Origin: an uncultured Paenibacillaceae bacterium
GTDB lineage: Bacteria > Bacillota > Bacilli > Aneurinibacillales > Aneurinibacillaceae
Length of the DNA stretch: 64,000 bases
Direction of reading: 5' to 3'
NCBI GenBank assembly: GCA_937874515.1
Contig: CALNBV010000130.1
Coordinates: 1-64,000 of the forward strand
Shown piece after piece: positions 19,679-26,977 of the stretch. Made by a program: the position numbers and the translations under genes. Within the stretch, counting starts at the first letter, position 1; each line of letters starts with the position of its first letter. The notes beneath the pieces are model-generated. The model ran no database searches. It saw only the letters and a program-made list of their open reading frames with translations, and was not told where the DNA came from.

Positions 19679-19721
19679 TAAGAATCAAATCGTGCCTTTT
19701 GCCCCTCAAACTTATAAATTC
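19679..19721 (+). repeat. Deletion derivative of the structured intergenic repeat
   Basis: TAAGAATCAAATCGTGCC (19679-19696) is identical to the left end of the full copy at 20073. It is followed after five bases by CCCCTCAAACTTATAAATTC (19702-19721), identical to the segment at the right edge of that copy (20312-20331). The roughly 220 bases between them in the full copy are missing here. Confidence 0.75.
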
Positions 19722-19731
19722 TTATTCGTTT

Positions 19732-19769
19732 AAAAAGGCCCAATCACTAAAACGGATGGGGCCTTTTTT
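19732..19769 (+). terminator. Terminator after the Dam-type gene
   Basis: An AAAAAGGCC arm pairs with GGCCTTTTT across a loop of about 18 bases, and T residues follow. It can work in both directions, since a convergent small gene ends beside it. Confidence 0.7.
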
Positions 19770-19988
19770 TCATATAACCTTCTGATCCAGATAACTATAA
19801 ATATTCTCCAAAATATGTACTGCACTAGAAAAAATCCATTTAATTGCATTGAAAACATAATCCAACAAATCCAAGCGCCACAGAATGAATCCAACAATAA
19901 ATATACCTATACTAGTAATACCTTCCCTCACTCCAATAACAGTAAATATGAAAATAAAACCAATGACCGCCAAAAAGAGATAAAACAT
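19770..19988 (-). CDS. Small hydrophobic membrane protein
   Basis: 72 residues with two probable membrane helices (about 2-20 and 24-40) and an amphipathic C-terminal half with aromatic residues. GGAGGT lies 9 bases before the ATG, which supports translation. No family or function recognised. It is transcribed from the region holding the full intergenic repeat, which may sit in its 5' leader. Confidence 0.6.
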   Translation of the reverse strand: MFYLFLAVIGFIFIFTVIGVREGITSIGIFIVGFILWRLDLLDYVFNAIKWIFSSAVHILENIYSYLDQKVI

Positions 19989-20072
19989 AATTAGTCTACC
20001 TCCATATCCTCTGTTCCTTTACATTTATTATATTTCAAAACATACCAAAAAAGGGGAATAAAAAGGAAATGC

Positions 20073-20331
20073 TAAGAATCAAATCGTGCCTCTTGCTCGC
20101 CGACATGGATGTTATAAATGACGGTCACCTTCACTCCGGGCGCGCCTTCAAAACATCTGGGTAGCTCAGGAAGTGAGACTATTGAAGGCTTTTATTCGCC
20201 CTTCACTCAGTTTCCCTCGTACCGGCTTCACAAAAAGGCTACTGATTTGATCCTTTAGCATCCCAACCATTGACCTTACGGTCTAATTTTGAAAAGGAAA
20301 TGCGATCTGTACCCCTCAAACTTATAAATTC
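20073..20331 (+). repeat. Structured intergenic repeat, full copy A
   Basis: The 357 bases between the small membrane gene and the CRP-type gene hold this element. ATCAAATC near the left end and GATTTGAT (20243-20250) are inverted. Within them GGGCG (20138) pairs with CGCCC (20201), and GCCTTCAA (20144-20151) with TTGAAGGC (20182-20189), enclosing a 30-base loop. The 66-base core 20137-20202 matches the copy at 55693-55758 at 64 positions. It ends in TTAGCATC...CCTTACGG, a tail also found at 55881-55908. I see no coding sequence. Confidence 0.8.
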
Positions 20332-20334
20332 GTT

Positions 20335-20361
20335 AAAAAGACCACTTAAAGTGGCCTTTTT
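20335..20361 (-). terminator. Terminator of the cyclase/CRP operon
   Basis: AAAAAG-CCACTT and AAGTGG-CTTTTT form a nearly perfect hairpin that overlaps the last codons of the CRP-type gene. Confidence 0.75.
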
Positions 20362-21014
20362 ATTTCTATTAATAATATTTTTTTCTTATCGATCACAATA
20401 TTGTCTTCATCCTGCAATTCCAACAATACTTTTGTCACGGTTTCTCGAACAGAACCGACCATATCTGCTATTTGTTTATGGGTTAACTTTAAATCGATTA
20501 AAACACCGTTATCTTGTTGAACACCATGTTCTTGAGATAGCCTTACCAGTAATTTTTTTATGCGTGTTCTCACATCTAAAAATGTTAAATCCTGAATTTG
20601 CTCATTGGTTTTTTGTAGGCGATTCATAGATATGTCCAGAAGTTTCAATGTTAGTCTGGGATGGGCCTCAAGCAATCGTTCTAAGTCTGAACGTTTCAAA
20701 ACATACAATATAGTAGGTTCTAAGGTTTCTGCAGAGGCAGATCTAATCTGGTCTTTACGAATCGATGCCATCTCACCAAAAAAATCACCAACGCGAAAAA
20801 TGGCCAGAATGATTTCTTTTGCACCATTAAATCGATATATTTTAACAGAACCGGATTTAATAATGTACAATTCATCTCCTGTGTCACCTTCCATAAAAAT
20901 GGATAACCCTTTTTTATAGTGTCTTTCAATAAGTAATGACGCAATGGAATCCAAATCAGAAGGAATTAATTCGCAAAATAATGGAATTTTACCTAATAAT
21001 AAATGAGGAATCAT
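20346..21014 (-). CDS. CRP/FNR family regulator with intact cyclic-nucleotide-binding signature
   Basis: 222 residues: a cyclic-nucleotide-binding beta-barrel (about 10-120), a long dimerisation helix (about 120-145) and a CRP-type helix-turn-helix (about 165-205, LTHKQIADMVGSVRETVTKV). The phosphate-binding cassette reads FGEM (79-82) followed by RSA (91-93), keeping the Glu and Arg that bind cyclic nucleotide ribose and phosphate in CRP. Cysteines for an FNR-type iron-sulfur cluster are absent. It starts 26 bases after the cyclase hybrid, behind GGAGTG, so the two are probably one operon. Binding of the cyclase product is the natural inference. Confidence 0.85.
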   Translation of the reverse strand: MIPHLLLGKIPLFCELIPSDLDSIASLLIERHYKKGLSIFMEGDTGDELYIIKSGSVKIYRFNGAKEIILAIFRVGDFFGEMASIRKDQIRSASAETLEPTILYVLKRSDLERLLEAHPRLTLKLLDISMNRLQKTNEQIQDLTFLDVRTRIKKLLVRLSQEHGVQQDNGVLIDLKLTHKQIADMVGSVRETVTKVLLELQDEDNIVIDKKKILLIEIKRPL

Positions 21015-21040
21015 ATAAAATCACTCCTTGTAAAAAAATA

Positions 21041-23986
21041 TTAGGTATGAGTTACAGTATCTTTTTGGCAACGTTCTAGATAGATAAGAACCACAGAATC
21101 TTGTGGGTAATGGTTTAAACATTCTTTAAATAAGTGTTCAGCTTCCTCATAGTTTCCTTCCTCAAATAATCCCCATGCCATAGTATAGATTTCTAAAGAA
21201 GCTCTTTTCCCATTTCGAACTTCCAAACCATCTGCATCGAAAACTTCATATACCAATACATTTTCTGATTTTCCCTTAATTTTAACCCGGTCAATGGGTC
21301 GGATTAGAAACTGGGAGGGATTAATCAAACTGGAATAGGTATGTTCGCTGATTAAGATTGACGTTTTATACAACTTATTTAATTGCTCAATACGGGAGGA
21401 TATATTAACAGCATCACTAATAACCGTTCCTTCCATACGGTTTGGTCCACCAATTGTACCAAGAATAACAGGACCAGTGTTTAGACCTATACCAATATGA
21501 ATAGGCAGCTTCCCTTGTATCCATCTTTCATTATTATAGTTTTCTAATGCATGTACCATAGAAATAGCAGCCCTTACAGCATCATCTGCCTCCTGATCAA
21601 ATAAAGCCATAACAGCATCGCCAATATATTTATCTATGAAACCTTGATGCTCATTAATAATCGGTTCCATTTTACCAAGATAATCATTAAGAAAGGAGAA
21701 GTTTTCTCCGGGGCTCATTTTTTCGGATAAAGACGTAAAGGAACGGATATCAGAAAAAAGTATGGTCATATTCTTTAATTGTTGATCCCCTAGTTGAACG
21801 TCAATAATGCTTTCCTTTTCTAAATGATGCAGGAACTCTTTGGGTACAAATCTCCCATATGCCACGTTGATTTTTGTAAGGTCTATATGTGTCTTAATAC
21901 GGGCAAACAGTTCATTTTGGGAGAATGGTTTCGTTAAATAATCATTTGCTCCAGTTTGGAAACCTTCTACAATATCTTGTACCAAATTTTTAGCTGAAAG
22001 AAACACAACAGGCAATTCACTGGGGGGAAATGTTTCCCGTATCTTCTGGCACACCTCAAATCCAGACATCTTCGGCATCATAATGTCTAACAAGATAATA
22101 TCCGGTCGATAGCCTTGATTGAGTAAGGCCAGGGCATCTATACCATTATCAGCTTTCATTACGGAATAATTTTTTATGGTTAAATAATTCATCAATACCT
22201 GTTGGTTCACCTGGTCGTCGTCTACAATTAAAACTTCAAGTTGACCCCTCGTGCCAATCCCTTGAAATTGGGTCAGATCAGGAACCATTATTGAATCTTG
22301 ATATTCCATTTCTCTTTTTTCCAACCCAGGATATGGTTCTTCGGAAATTGGCGATCCCTCTAAATTAAGGGGTAAAGAGAAAATAAAAGTTGACCCTTTT
22401 CCCAGTGATGATTCAACACGAATGGTTCCCCCATGTAATTCGACTAATTGTTTTGTAATAGACAAACCAAGCCCGGTTCCCCCATATTGTCTCATAATGG
22501 AACTATCGGCCTGGGCAAAAGAATCAAAAATTCGCTCCTGCTGATCTTCCCCAATACCAATTCCCGTATCTGAAACGGCTATTTCTAAAAAAGAACCTAC
22601 AATTTTGGCGGATACTTCAATGGTCCCTGAATCAGTAAATTTTACCGCATTTCCTATTAAATTGTGTATGATTTGGTGAACCCGATCTTCATCTGCATTT
22701 ACAGAGGGAAATTCCAGTCCAATGGAATTAATTAATTTTATCCCCTTATTCCTAAGCAAAGGTTTGTATAGAGAAATAGCAACATCAACGATTTCTTTAA
22801 TTCCAACAGGGGTAATACGCAATTGAATATCCCTGTTTTTAAGTTTGGAAAAATCCAGAATATCATTTACTAAATGAGCCAGGCGTTTGCCACTAAGCAC
22901 AATCATTCCCAGGTTTTTCTTCATATCTTCTGTAATGGGACCACCTGCTCCATCAAGCAATGATTCAGCAATGCCGATGATTCCATGGAGAGGTGTGCGA
23001 AGTTCATGGGAAGTATTGGCCAAAAAGTCATCCTTTAACTTATCCATTTTCTGCAGAAACTCATTTTTGCTTTCTAGTTCTTTGGATAGCATTTTTAGAC
23101 GATAATTGGTTTCTATTTGGGACTGTATATGATTAAATGCCGTAATCAGTTGTCCAACTTCGTCCAATGAAGTAACAGGAATCCGTCTATGTAAACCGTT
23201 ATCTTCGTCGTAAGCACTTCTATTTAATTGTTTGGAAACCTCTTTAATATTCTCAATCGGTTCTAATAGAGTAAAACGAACGAAAAGCAAGGACATCACA
23301 ACTAAAATAAGAATTACAATTACTGTTTTGCCAAAAGTGATACTTACACCTTCACTAACAGAAATCCAGTATAACCAGACTAATTTAGAAATGACGATAA
23401 AGAGAATAGAAACCATAACAAGGAGAACTTTCCGATAGTAGGTAAACCCCACTTGTTCCGGTAATTCATCATGATTCAATTGGATTAAAATTGGTCGAAA
23501 CAACCGATTCATAAAAGCATAGATGGTCATAGTAAGTATAAGAGAAAGGGACGTTTCATATAAAAAACTAAAAAACATATCGATAAATTCACGTAATGTA
23601 TCATATTGGAACATGACGTATTGGTAAAGATGAAAGGCGATTCCCAATCCCATCATAAATAAAATAGAAAAGCGAAAAAATCTCTCCGGAAAACGGACAA
23701 CCTTTAAAAAAATCCCCCTTTTTTCCTCTAAAGATAGGTAGTCTATCCCCCTATACAACCATTTAAACACCTTTCTTAAATGCCACATTGAATACAAATA
23801 ATATACAACAATCATGGTTCCCATTTGAATGAGAACAAAAGGGAGGACATACTTCAATTCATGGGCCCAGGAATTATTATAAATATAAACGTTACCCAGA
23901 AGAATAATAGCTACTCCTTCAATACCAATAAAAAGGAACAGAAGTAGGAACTTTTGTTTTATTTTTTTTAATGATTCAGTGAGCAA
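21041..23986 (-). CDS. Hybrid membrane histidine kinase / response regulator / class III nucleotide cyclase
   Basis: 981 residues. About six membrane helices (15-240) lead to a HAMP-like linker, HisKA with SHELRTPLHG (His near 327) and an HATPase domain (about 430-540, with the N, G1 and G2 boxes). A receiver follows (585-700, phospho-Asp near 634, KPF near 687), then a class III cyclase (735-910) and a TPR-like tail (935-970). The cyclase keeps both metal aspartates (FSD746, GD790), Lys786, Thr854, Asn861 and Arg865. This fits a catalytically complete class IIIb adenylate cyclase like cyanobacterial CyaC. The start is TTG after GGGGGATC. A CRP-type gene follows. Confidence 0.85.
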   Translation of the reverse strand: MLTESLKKIKQKFLLLFLFIGIEGVAIILLGNVYIYNNSWAHELKYVLPFVLIQMGTMIVVYYLYSMWHLRKVFKWLYRGIDYLSLEEKRGIFLKVVRFPERFFRFSILFMMGLGIAFHLYQYVMFQYDTLREFIDMFFSFLYETSLSLILTMTIYAFMNRLFRPILIQLNHDELPEQVGFTYYRKVLLVMVSILFIVISKLVWLYWISVSEGVSITFGKTVIVILILVVMSLLFVRFTLLEPIENIKEVSKQLNRSAYDEDNGLHRRIPVTSLDEVGQLITAFNHIQSQIETNYRLKMLSKELESKNEFLQKMDKLKDDFLANTSHELRTPLHGIIGIAESLLDGAGGPITEDMKKNLGMIVLSGKRLAHLVNDILDFSKLKNRDIQLRITPVGIKEIVDVAISLYKPLLRNKGIKLINSIGLEFPSVNADEDRVHQIIHNLIGNAVKFTDSGTIEVSAKIVGSFLEIAVSDTGIGIGEDQQERIFDSFAQADSSIMRQYGGTGLGLSITKQLVELHGGTIRVESSLGKGSTFIFSLPLNLEGSPISEEPYPGLEKREMEYQDSIMVPDLTQFQGIGTRGQLEVLIVDDDQVNQQVLMNYLTIKNYSVMKADNGIDALALLNQGYRPDIILLDIMMPKMSGFEVCQKIRETFPPSELPVVFLSAKNLVQDIVEGFQTGANDYLTKPFSQNELFARIKTHIDLTKINVAYGRFVPKEFLHHLEKESIIDVQLGDQQLKNMTILFSDIRSFTSLSEKMSPGENFSFLNDYLGKMEPIINEHQGFIDKYIGDAVMALFDQEADDAVRAAISMVHALENYNNERWIQGKLPIHIGIGLNTGPVILGTIGGPNRMEGTVISDAVNISSRIEQLNKLYKTSILISEHTYSSLINPSQFLIRPIDRVKIKGKSENVLVYEVFDADGLEVRNGKRASLEIYTMAWGLFEEGNYEEAEHLFKECLNHYPQDSVVLIYLERCQKDTVTHT

Positions 23987-24290
23987 AATAGATCCCCCAA
24001 CTTATCCAGATTTCATTGTTTAAATAGAAAACTACTAATCTTTATTATATTATTTTCAGAAATCAATGTACTCACATATTTTCTGGTAATAGAAGGCTAA
24101 ATCTAGAAATGGATTTGACCTTCTGTTATATAATTAAGAATGTATATTTTTAAACATCATGGCAAAGGAGAAGTAGAATGAATTATGTATCTTTTCTATT
24201 GCCATGAACAAAGTAGTACATTCTTTACCCTGGGGATTGCCCAATGGATGGAGTGGATGATTCATTACTTATGATAGAAACATAGCTTAT
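23987..24290. other. Divergent intergenic region between the cyclase operon and the AlbA_2 gene
   Basis: AT-rich. It holds an imperfect hairpin (AGAAGG...CCTTCT, near 24090-24125) and AAAGGAG with an ATG (24178) opening only nine codons. I see no supported gene. Promoters for both neighbours must lie here or just right of it. Confidence 0.5.
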
Positions 24291-24319
24291 AATGCGTTTA
24301 AAACACACGCGTGTGTTTT
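24291..24319. repeat. Left flanking repeat of the AlbA_2 gene, containing a 20-base palindrome
   Basis: This 29-base segment matches 26028-26056 at 28 positions in direct orientation. Its right two-thirds, AAAACACACGCGTGTGTTTT (24300-24319), is a perfect palindrome about 55 bases before the gene's ATG. It could be an operator or an element boundary. Confidence 0.7.
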
Positions 24320-24373
24320 CTATCTGTTTTAAAACAATATATACGTGTTAAAATAATGTTAGGGGGTGTTTTT

Positions 24374-26026
24374 ATGAGAACAATACCTAAGAAAGAAACA
24401 TTAAAGATAGAATTTAAAAGTGATAGGAAAAAATTACCAGATAACGACCTAATAGAAGCTGTTGTAGGCATGACTAACACGGATGGTGGGGAATTATATC
24501 TTGGTGTAGAAGATGATGGAACCATAACGGGAGTAAATGATGCACATGATGATGAAATTGGAGTTGCTGCATTGATTGCAAATATGACAGTACCATCGGT
24601 TTCCATAAGGGCTGAAATTATAGATGAAGATAAACCTGTACTTAAACTAGAAATTCCTATTAGTAGAACAATTGTTGCAACTGCTGGCGGAAAAATCCTT
24701 AGAAGGAGATTAAAGATAGATGGAACACCGGAAAATGTGCCAATGTATCCATTTGAAATCACTAGCCGATTATCAGAGCTAAGCTTACTTGATTTTTCAT
24801 CCCGTCCGTTAAATGGTGCTACATTAGATGACTTGGATCCAAACGAAAGAGTGCGTTTAAGAAAGATTATTAAATTTAGAAAAGGTGATAAATCTTTATT
24901 AGAACTTAGTGATGAGGAGTTAGATAAAGCGTTACGGATAGTTAAGGAGGAAAATGGAGTATTACAACCTACGGTTACTGGAATGCTTCTAATTGGAAAA
25001 GAGGACAGATTAGAGGAATTGATGCCCACAGCTAAAGCTTGTTTTCAGGTATTAGAAGGAACGCAGGTTAGAGTTAATGAACAACTTAACAAACCTTTAT
25101 TAGCAGTTTTTGAATTGTTTGAAGAATATTTAAAGGCATGGAACCCGGAAAGAGAGATGGAATATGGTCTATTCAGAGTGCCAATTCCCGAGTTTTCATC
25201 TATTGCCTTTCGTGAGGGACTTGTAAATGCATTTTGTCATAGAGATTATACCATTCTACAGATGGTAAGATTGGTTATCGAAGATGAAGGAATGACTATT
25301 AGTAGCCCTGGTGGATTTATAGAGGGGGTTAATCTTCATAATCTTTTAACGGTTGAACCGCACGGACGGAATCAGGCTTTAGCAGATGCATTAAAAAGAA
25401 TTGGTTTGGCAGAGAGAACTGGTCGTGGAATTGATAGGATTTTCGAAGGATCTATTATGTACGGAAGACCTTGGCCGGATTATTCAGAGTCAACAGACAG
25501 ATATGTTAAGTTATTTATTCAACGGGCAAAACCAGATTTGGCTTTTACTAAAATGATTTCAAATGAAGAAAACAGAATAGGAAGATCGTTACCTATTTAT
25601 TCTCTTTTAATATTATCGGCTTTACAAAGTGAGAGAAGACTTGATATTCATAGAATGGCCGAAATAATTAATATCAGTGAAAATAGAACTAAATCAAATG
25701 TAGAAAAACTTGTTGAAAGTGGACTTCTCGAGGCAGTTGGTAATGGAAAATCCAGAGTATATATTTTAAGTGCAAAAGTATATCGAGACAATGATAATGC
25801 CGTTGGATATGTTAGACAAACTGGGATAGATAGTATAAAATATGAAGAATTGGTACTTAAATTGGCACGGGAACAGAATGGAAGCATTTCTAGGGATAAT
25901 GTAATTGAATTGTTAAATGTATCAGACTCCCAAGCATATAGAATTCTAAAAAAATTAGCTAATACCGGAAAATTAAAATTAGAAGGAAAAGGCCGTGGGT
26001 CAAAATATAAACTGATAAGAAAATAA
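24374..26026 (+). CDS. AlbA_2 (Schlafen-type) domain ATP-binding regulator
   Basis: 550 residues. The N-terminal AlbA_2 domain (about 5-125) begins with ETLKIEFKSDR and contains the NTDGGELYLGVEDDG segment. A RecG-like HATPase_c_4 region follows (about 270-400, with EGLVNAFCHRDY and the glycine-rich GRGIDRI). The C-terminus has two winged-helix segments (about 430-480 and 505-550). These proteins are often annotated as putative transcriptional regulators or RecG-like; they are not helicases. Their roles are poorly known, and relatives occur in mobile and defence islands. AGGGGGTG lies 5 bases before the chosen ATG. Flanking repeats suggest independent mobility or autoregulation. Confidence 0.8.
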   Translation: MRTIPKKETLKIEFKSDRKKLPDNDLIEAVVGMTNTDGGELYLGVEDDGTITGVNDAHDDEIGVAALIANMTVPSVSIRAEIIDEDKPVLKLEIPISRTIVATAGGKILRRRLKIDGTPENVPMYPFEITSRLSELSLLDFSSRPLNGATLDDLDPNERVRLRKIIKFRKGDKSLLELSDEELDKALRIVKEENGVLQPTVTGMLLIGKEDRLEELMPTAKACFQVLEGTQVRVNEQLNKPLLAVFELFEEYLKAWNPEREMEYGLFRVPIPEFSSIAFREGLVNAFCHRDYTILQMVRLVIEDEGMTISSPGGFIEGVNLHNLLTVEPHGRNQALADALKRIGLAERTGRGIDRIFEGSIMYGRPWPDYSESTDRYVKLFIQRAKPDLAFTKMISNEENRIGRSLPIYSLLILSALQSERRLDIHRMAEIINISENRTKSNVEKLVESGLLEAVGNGKSRVYILSAKVYRDNDNAVGYVRQTGIDSIKYEELVLKLAREQNGSISRDNVIELLNVSDSQAYRILKKLANTGKLKLEGKGRGSKYKLIRK

Positions 26027-26070
26027 AAATGCGTTTAAAACACACGTGTGTGTTTTAAACGCATTTTTAT
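26023..26070. terminator. Bidirectional palindromic terminator, right flanking repeat of the AlbA_2 gene
   Basis: Two perfect 23-base arms (26023-26045 and 26048-26070) separated by GT, with A-runs and T-runs at the ends, give an unusually long terminator hairpin. It overlaps the AlbA_2 stop codon. Positions 26028-26056 repeat the left flank at 24291-24319. Confidence 0.85.
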
Positions 26071-26093
26071 TTTAAACGAACATTCTAAAAACC

Positions 26094-26573
26094 TCACTTA
26101 TGATAGGGCTCCCCCTTAATAATCTTAAACCCCCGATACACTTGCTCAACGAGAATCAAGCGCATCAATTGATGGGGGAATGTCATCTTAGAAAAAGACA
26201 GTTTCTCATCTGCCCGCTTTAGCACTTGCTCAGACAATCCTAGAGATCCGCCAATCACGAAAGCGACAGAGCTTTTCCCATAGATCGCCCAGGAATCCAG
26301 CTTGTCTGCCAGTCTTTCTGAGGACCACATTTCCCCGTCAATGGCTAACGCTACAACATGCTGGCTATTTTTCAGGCTTGCGAGAATCCGTTCTCCTTCT
26401 TTTTCTTTAACACGAAGCATATCCCCATCACTTAAGTTTTCCGGAGCCTTCTCATCAGACACTTCAACAATGGTTACTCGGGCATAAGCAGACAACCGTT
26501 TCAGATATTCCTCAATCCCCATCTTTAAATATTTCTCTTTTAACTTACCCACAGCCACAATTGTAATTTGCAT
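26094..26573 (-). CDS. rlmH: 23S rRNA (pseudouridine-1915-N3) methyltransferase RlmH
   Basis: 159 residues, the exact family length. It is a SPOUT methyltransferase with the knotted SAM site FVIGGSLGL and the conserved C-terminus [11 protein letters not shown]...PYHK. It methylates the pseudouridine at position 1915 of 23S rRNA on assembled 70S ribosomes. The start MQITIV fits the family; AGGGTGA lies upstream. Its position next to yyzF and htrA is conserved in Bacillales. Confidence 0.96.
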   Translation of the reverse strand: MQITIVAVGKLKEKYLKMGIEEYLKRLSAYARVTIVEVSDEKAPENLSDGDMLRVKEKEGERILASLKNSQHVVALAIDGEMWSSERLADKLDSWAIYGKSSVAFVIGGSLGLSEQVLKRADEKLSFSKMTFPHQLMRLILVEQVYRGFKIIKGEPYHK

Positions 26574-26618
26574 ATGAAACTTCACCCTTTCCGGCATTTT
26601 TCTGACTTTTTTGTCTAC

Positions 26619-26793
26619 TTATCCACCGAAATAAAAAAGTTATCCACTTTTTGTGGATAACTTAATAAGACCTATCCTCATTTTATTAACGCTTAAATCC
26701 CTTTATTATGCAAGAAGTTTGCAGATAACCCACATAATCCACATGTTAATTATCCACAGATTTTGCGGAGATATCAACAATTTTTGTGGATAT
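26619..26793. other. DnaA-box cluster outside oriC
   Basis: Consensus-like boxes: TTATCCACC (26619), TTATCCACT (26640), TGTGGATAA (26652), TTATCCACA (26750) and TGTGGATAT (26785), plus weaker TAATCCACA near 26735. They fill the intergenic region between yyzF and rlmH, about 33 kb from oriC. There is no gene here. Confidence 0.75.
26638..26663 (-). terminator. Terminator built from two inverted DnaA boxes
   Basis: AAGTTATCCAC and GTGGATAACTT form a perfect 11-pair stem with a four-base loop, followed on the minus strand by TTTTTATTTC. It would end the htrA-yyzF transcript and simultaneously holds two DnaA boxes. Confidence 0.65.
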
Positions 26794-26794
26794 C

Positions 26795-26974
26795 TTACTT
26801 GAACAAAATAAATTCAACAGGTTTTTCACAGAGCAGGCAACGGGTTGGCCGTTCCTGATCATCCCCTGTAAATTCAGTGACACGGACAATATTCGGTGCC
26901 AGTTCCACTTCATCTACAAATTCATCAATAACAAATTCTAAATGTTCCATACAGCTTCCTAGAATATAATCCAT
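26795..26974 (-). CDS. yyzF: CxxH/CxxC protein YyzF
   Basis: 59 residues. The family's paired motifs are CMEH near the N-terminus and CLLC near the C-terminus, a likely zinc site. The ATG lies three bases after the htrA stop, so the genes are probably coupled. Bacillus subtilis has yyzF at the same place between the htrA-type gene and rlmH. Function is unknown. Confidence 0.85.
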   Translation of the reverse strand: MDYILGSCMEHLEFVIDEFVDEVELAPNIVRVTEFTGDDQERPTRCLLCEKPVEFILFK

Positions 26975-26977
26975 TAC

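Noticed and set aside
20137..20202. Repeat core as a tRNA (it contains GTAGCTCAG, like a D-arm)
   Set aside because: No T-arm GGTTCGA, anticodon arm or acceptor CCA pairing; the two stems do not form a cloverleaf.
20073..20331. Repeat as an insertion-sequence end or transposon
   Set aside because: No transposase is encoded within or beside any copy, and no flanking target duplication is evident.
20270..20629. 119-codon plus-strand reading across the repeat tail and the CRP-type gene
   Set aside because: Antisense to a clear gene and partly made of repeat sequence.
24186..24275. A 29-codon reading before the AlbA_2 gene
   Set aside because: Its ribosome site is 14 bases away and better placed for a nine-codon reading; there is no recognisable domain.
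24298..25029. 243-codon open reading on the minus strand opposite the AlbA_2 gene
   Set aside because: Ser/Ile/Leu-rich shadow of a well-supported gene, with no ribosome site.
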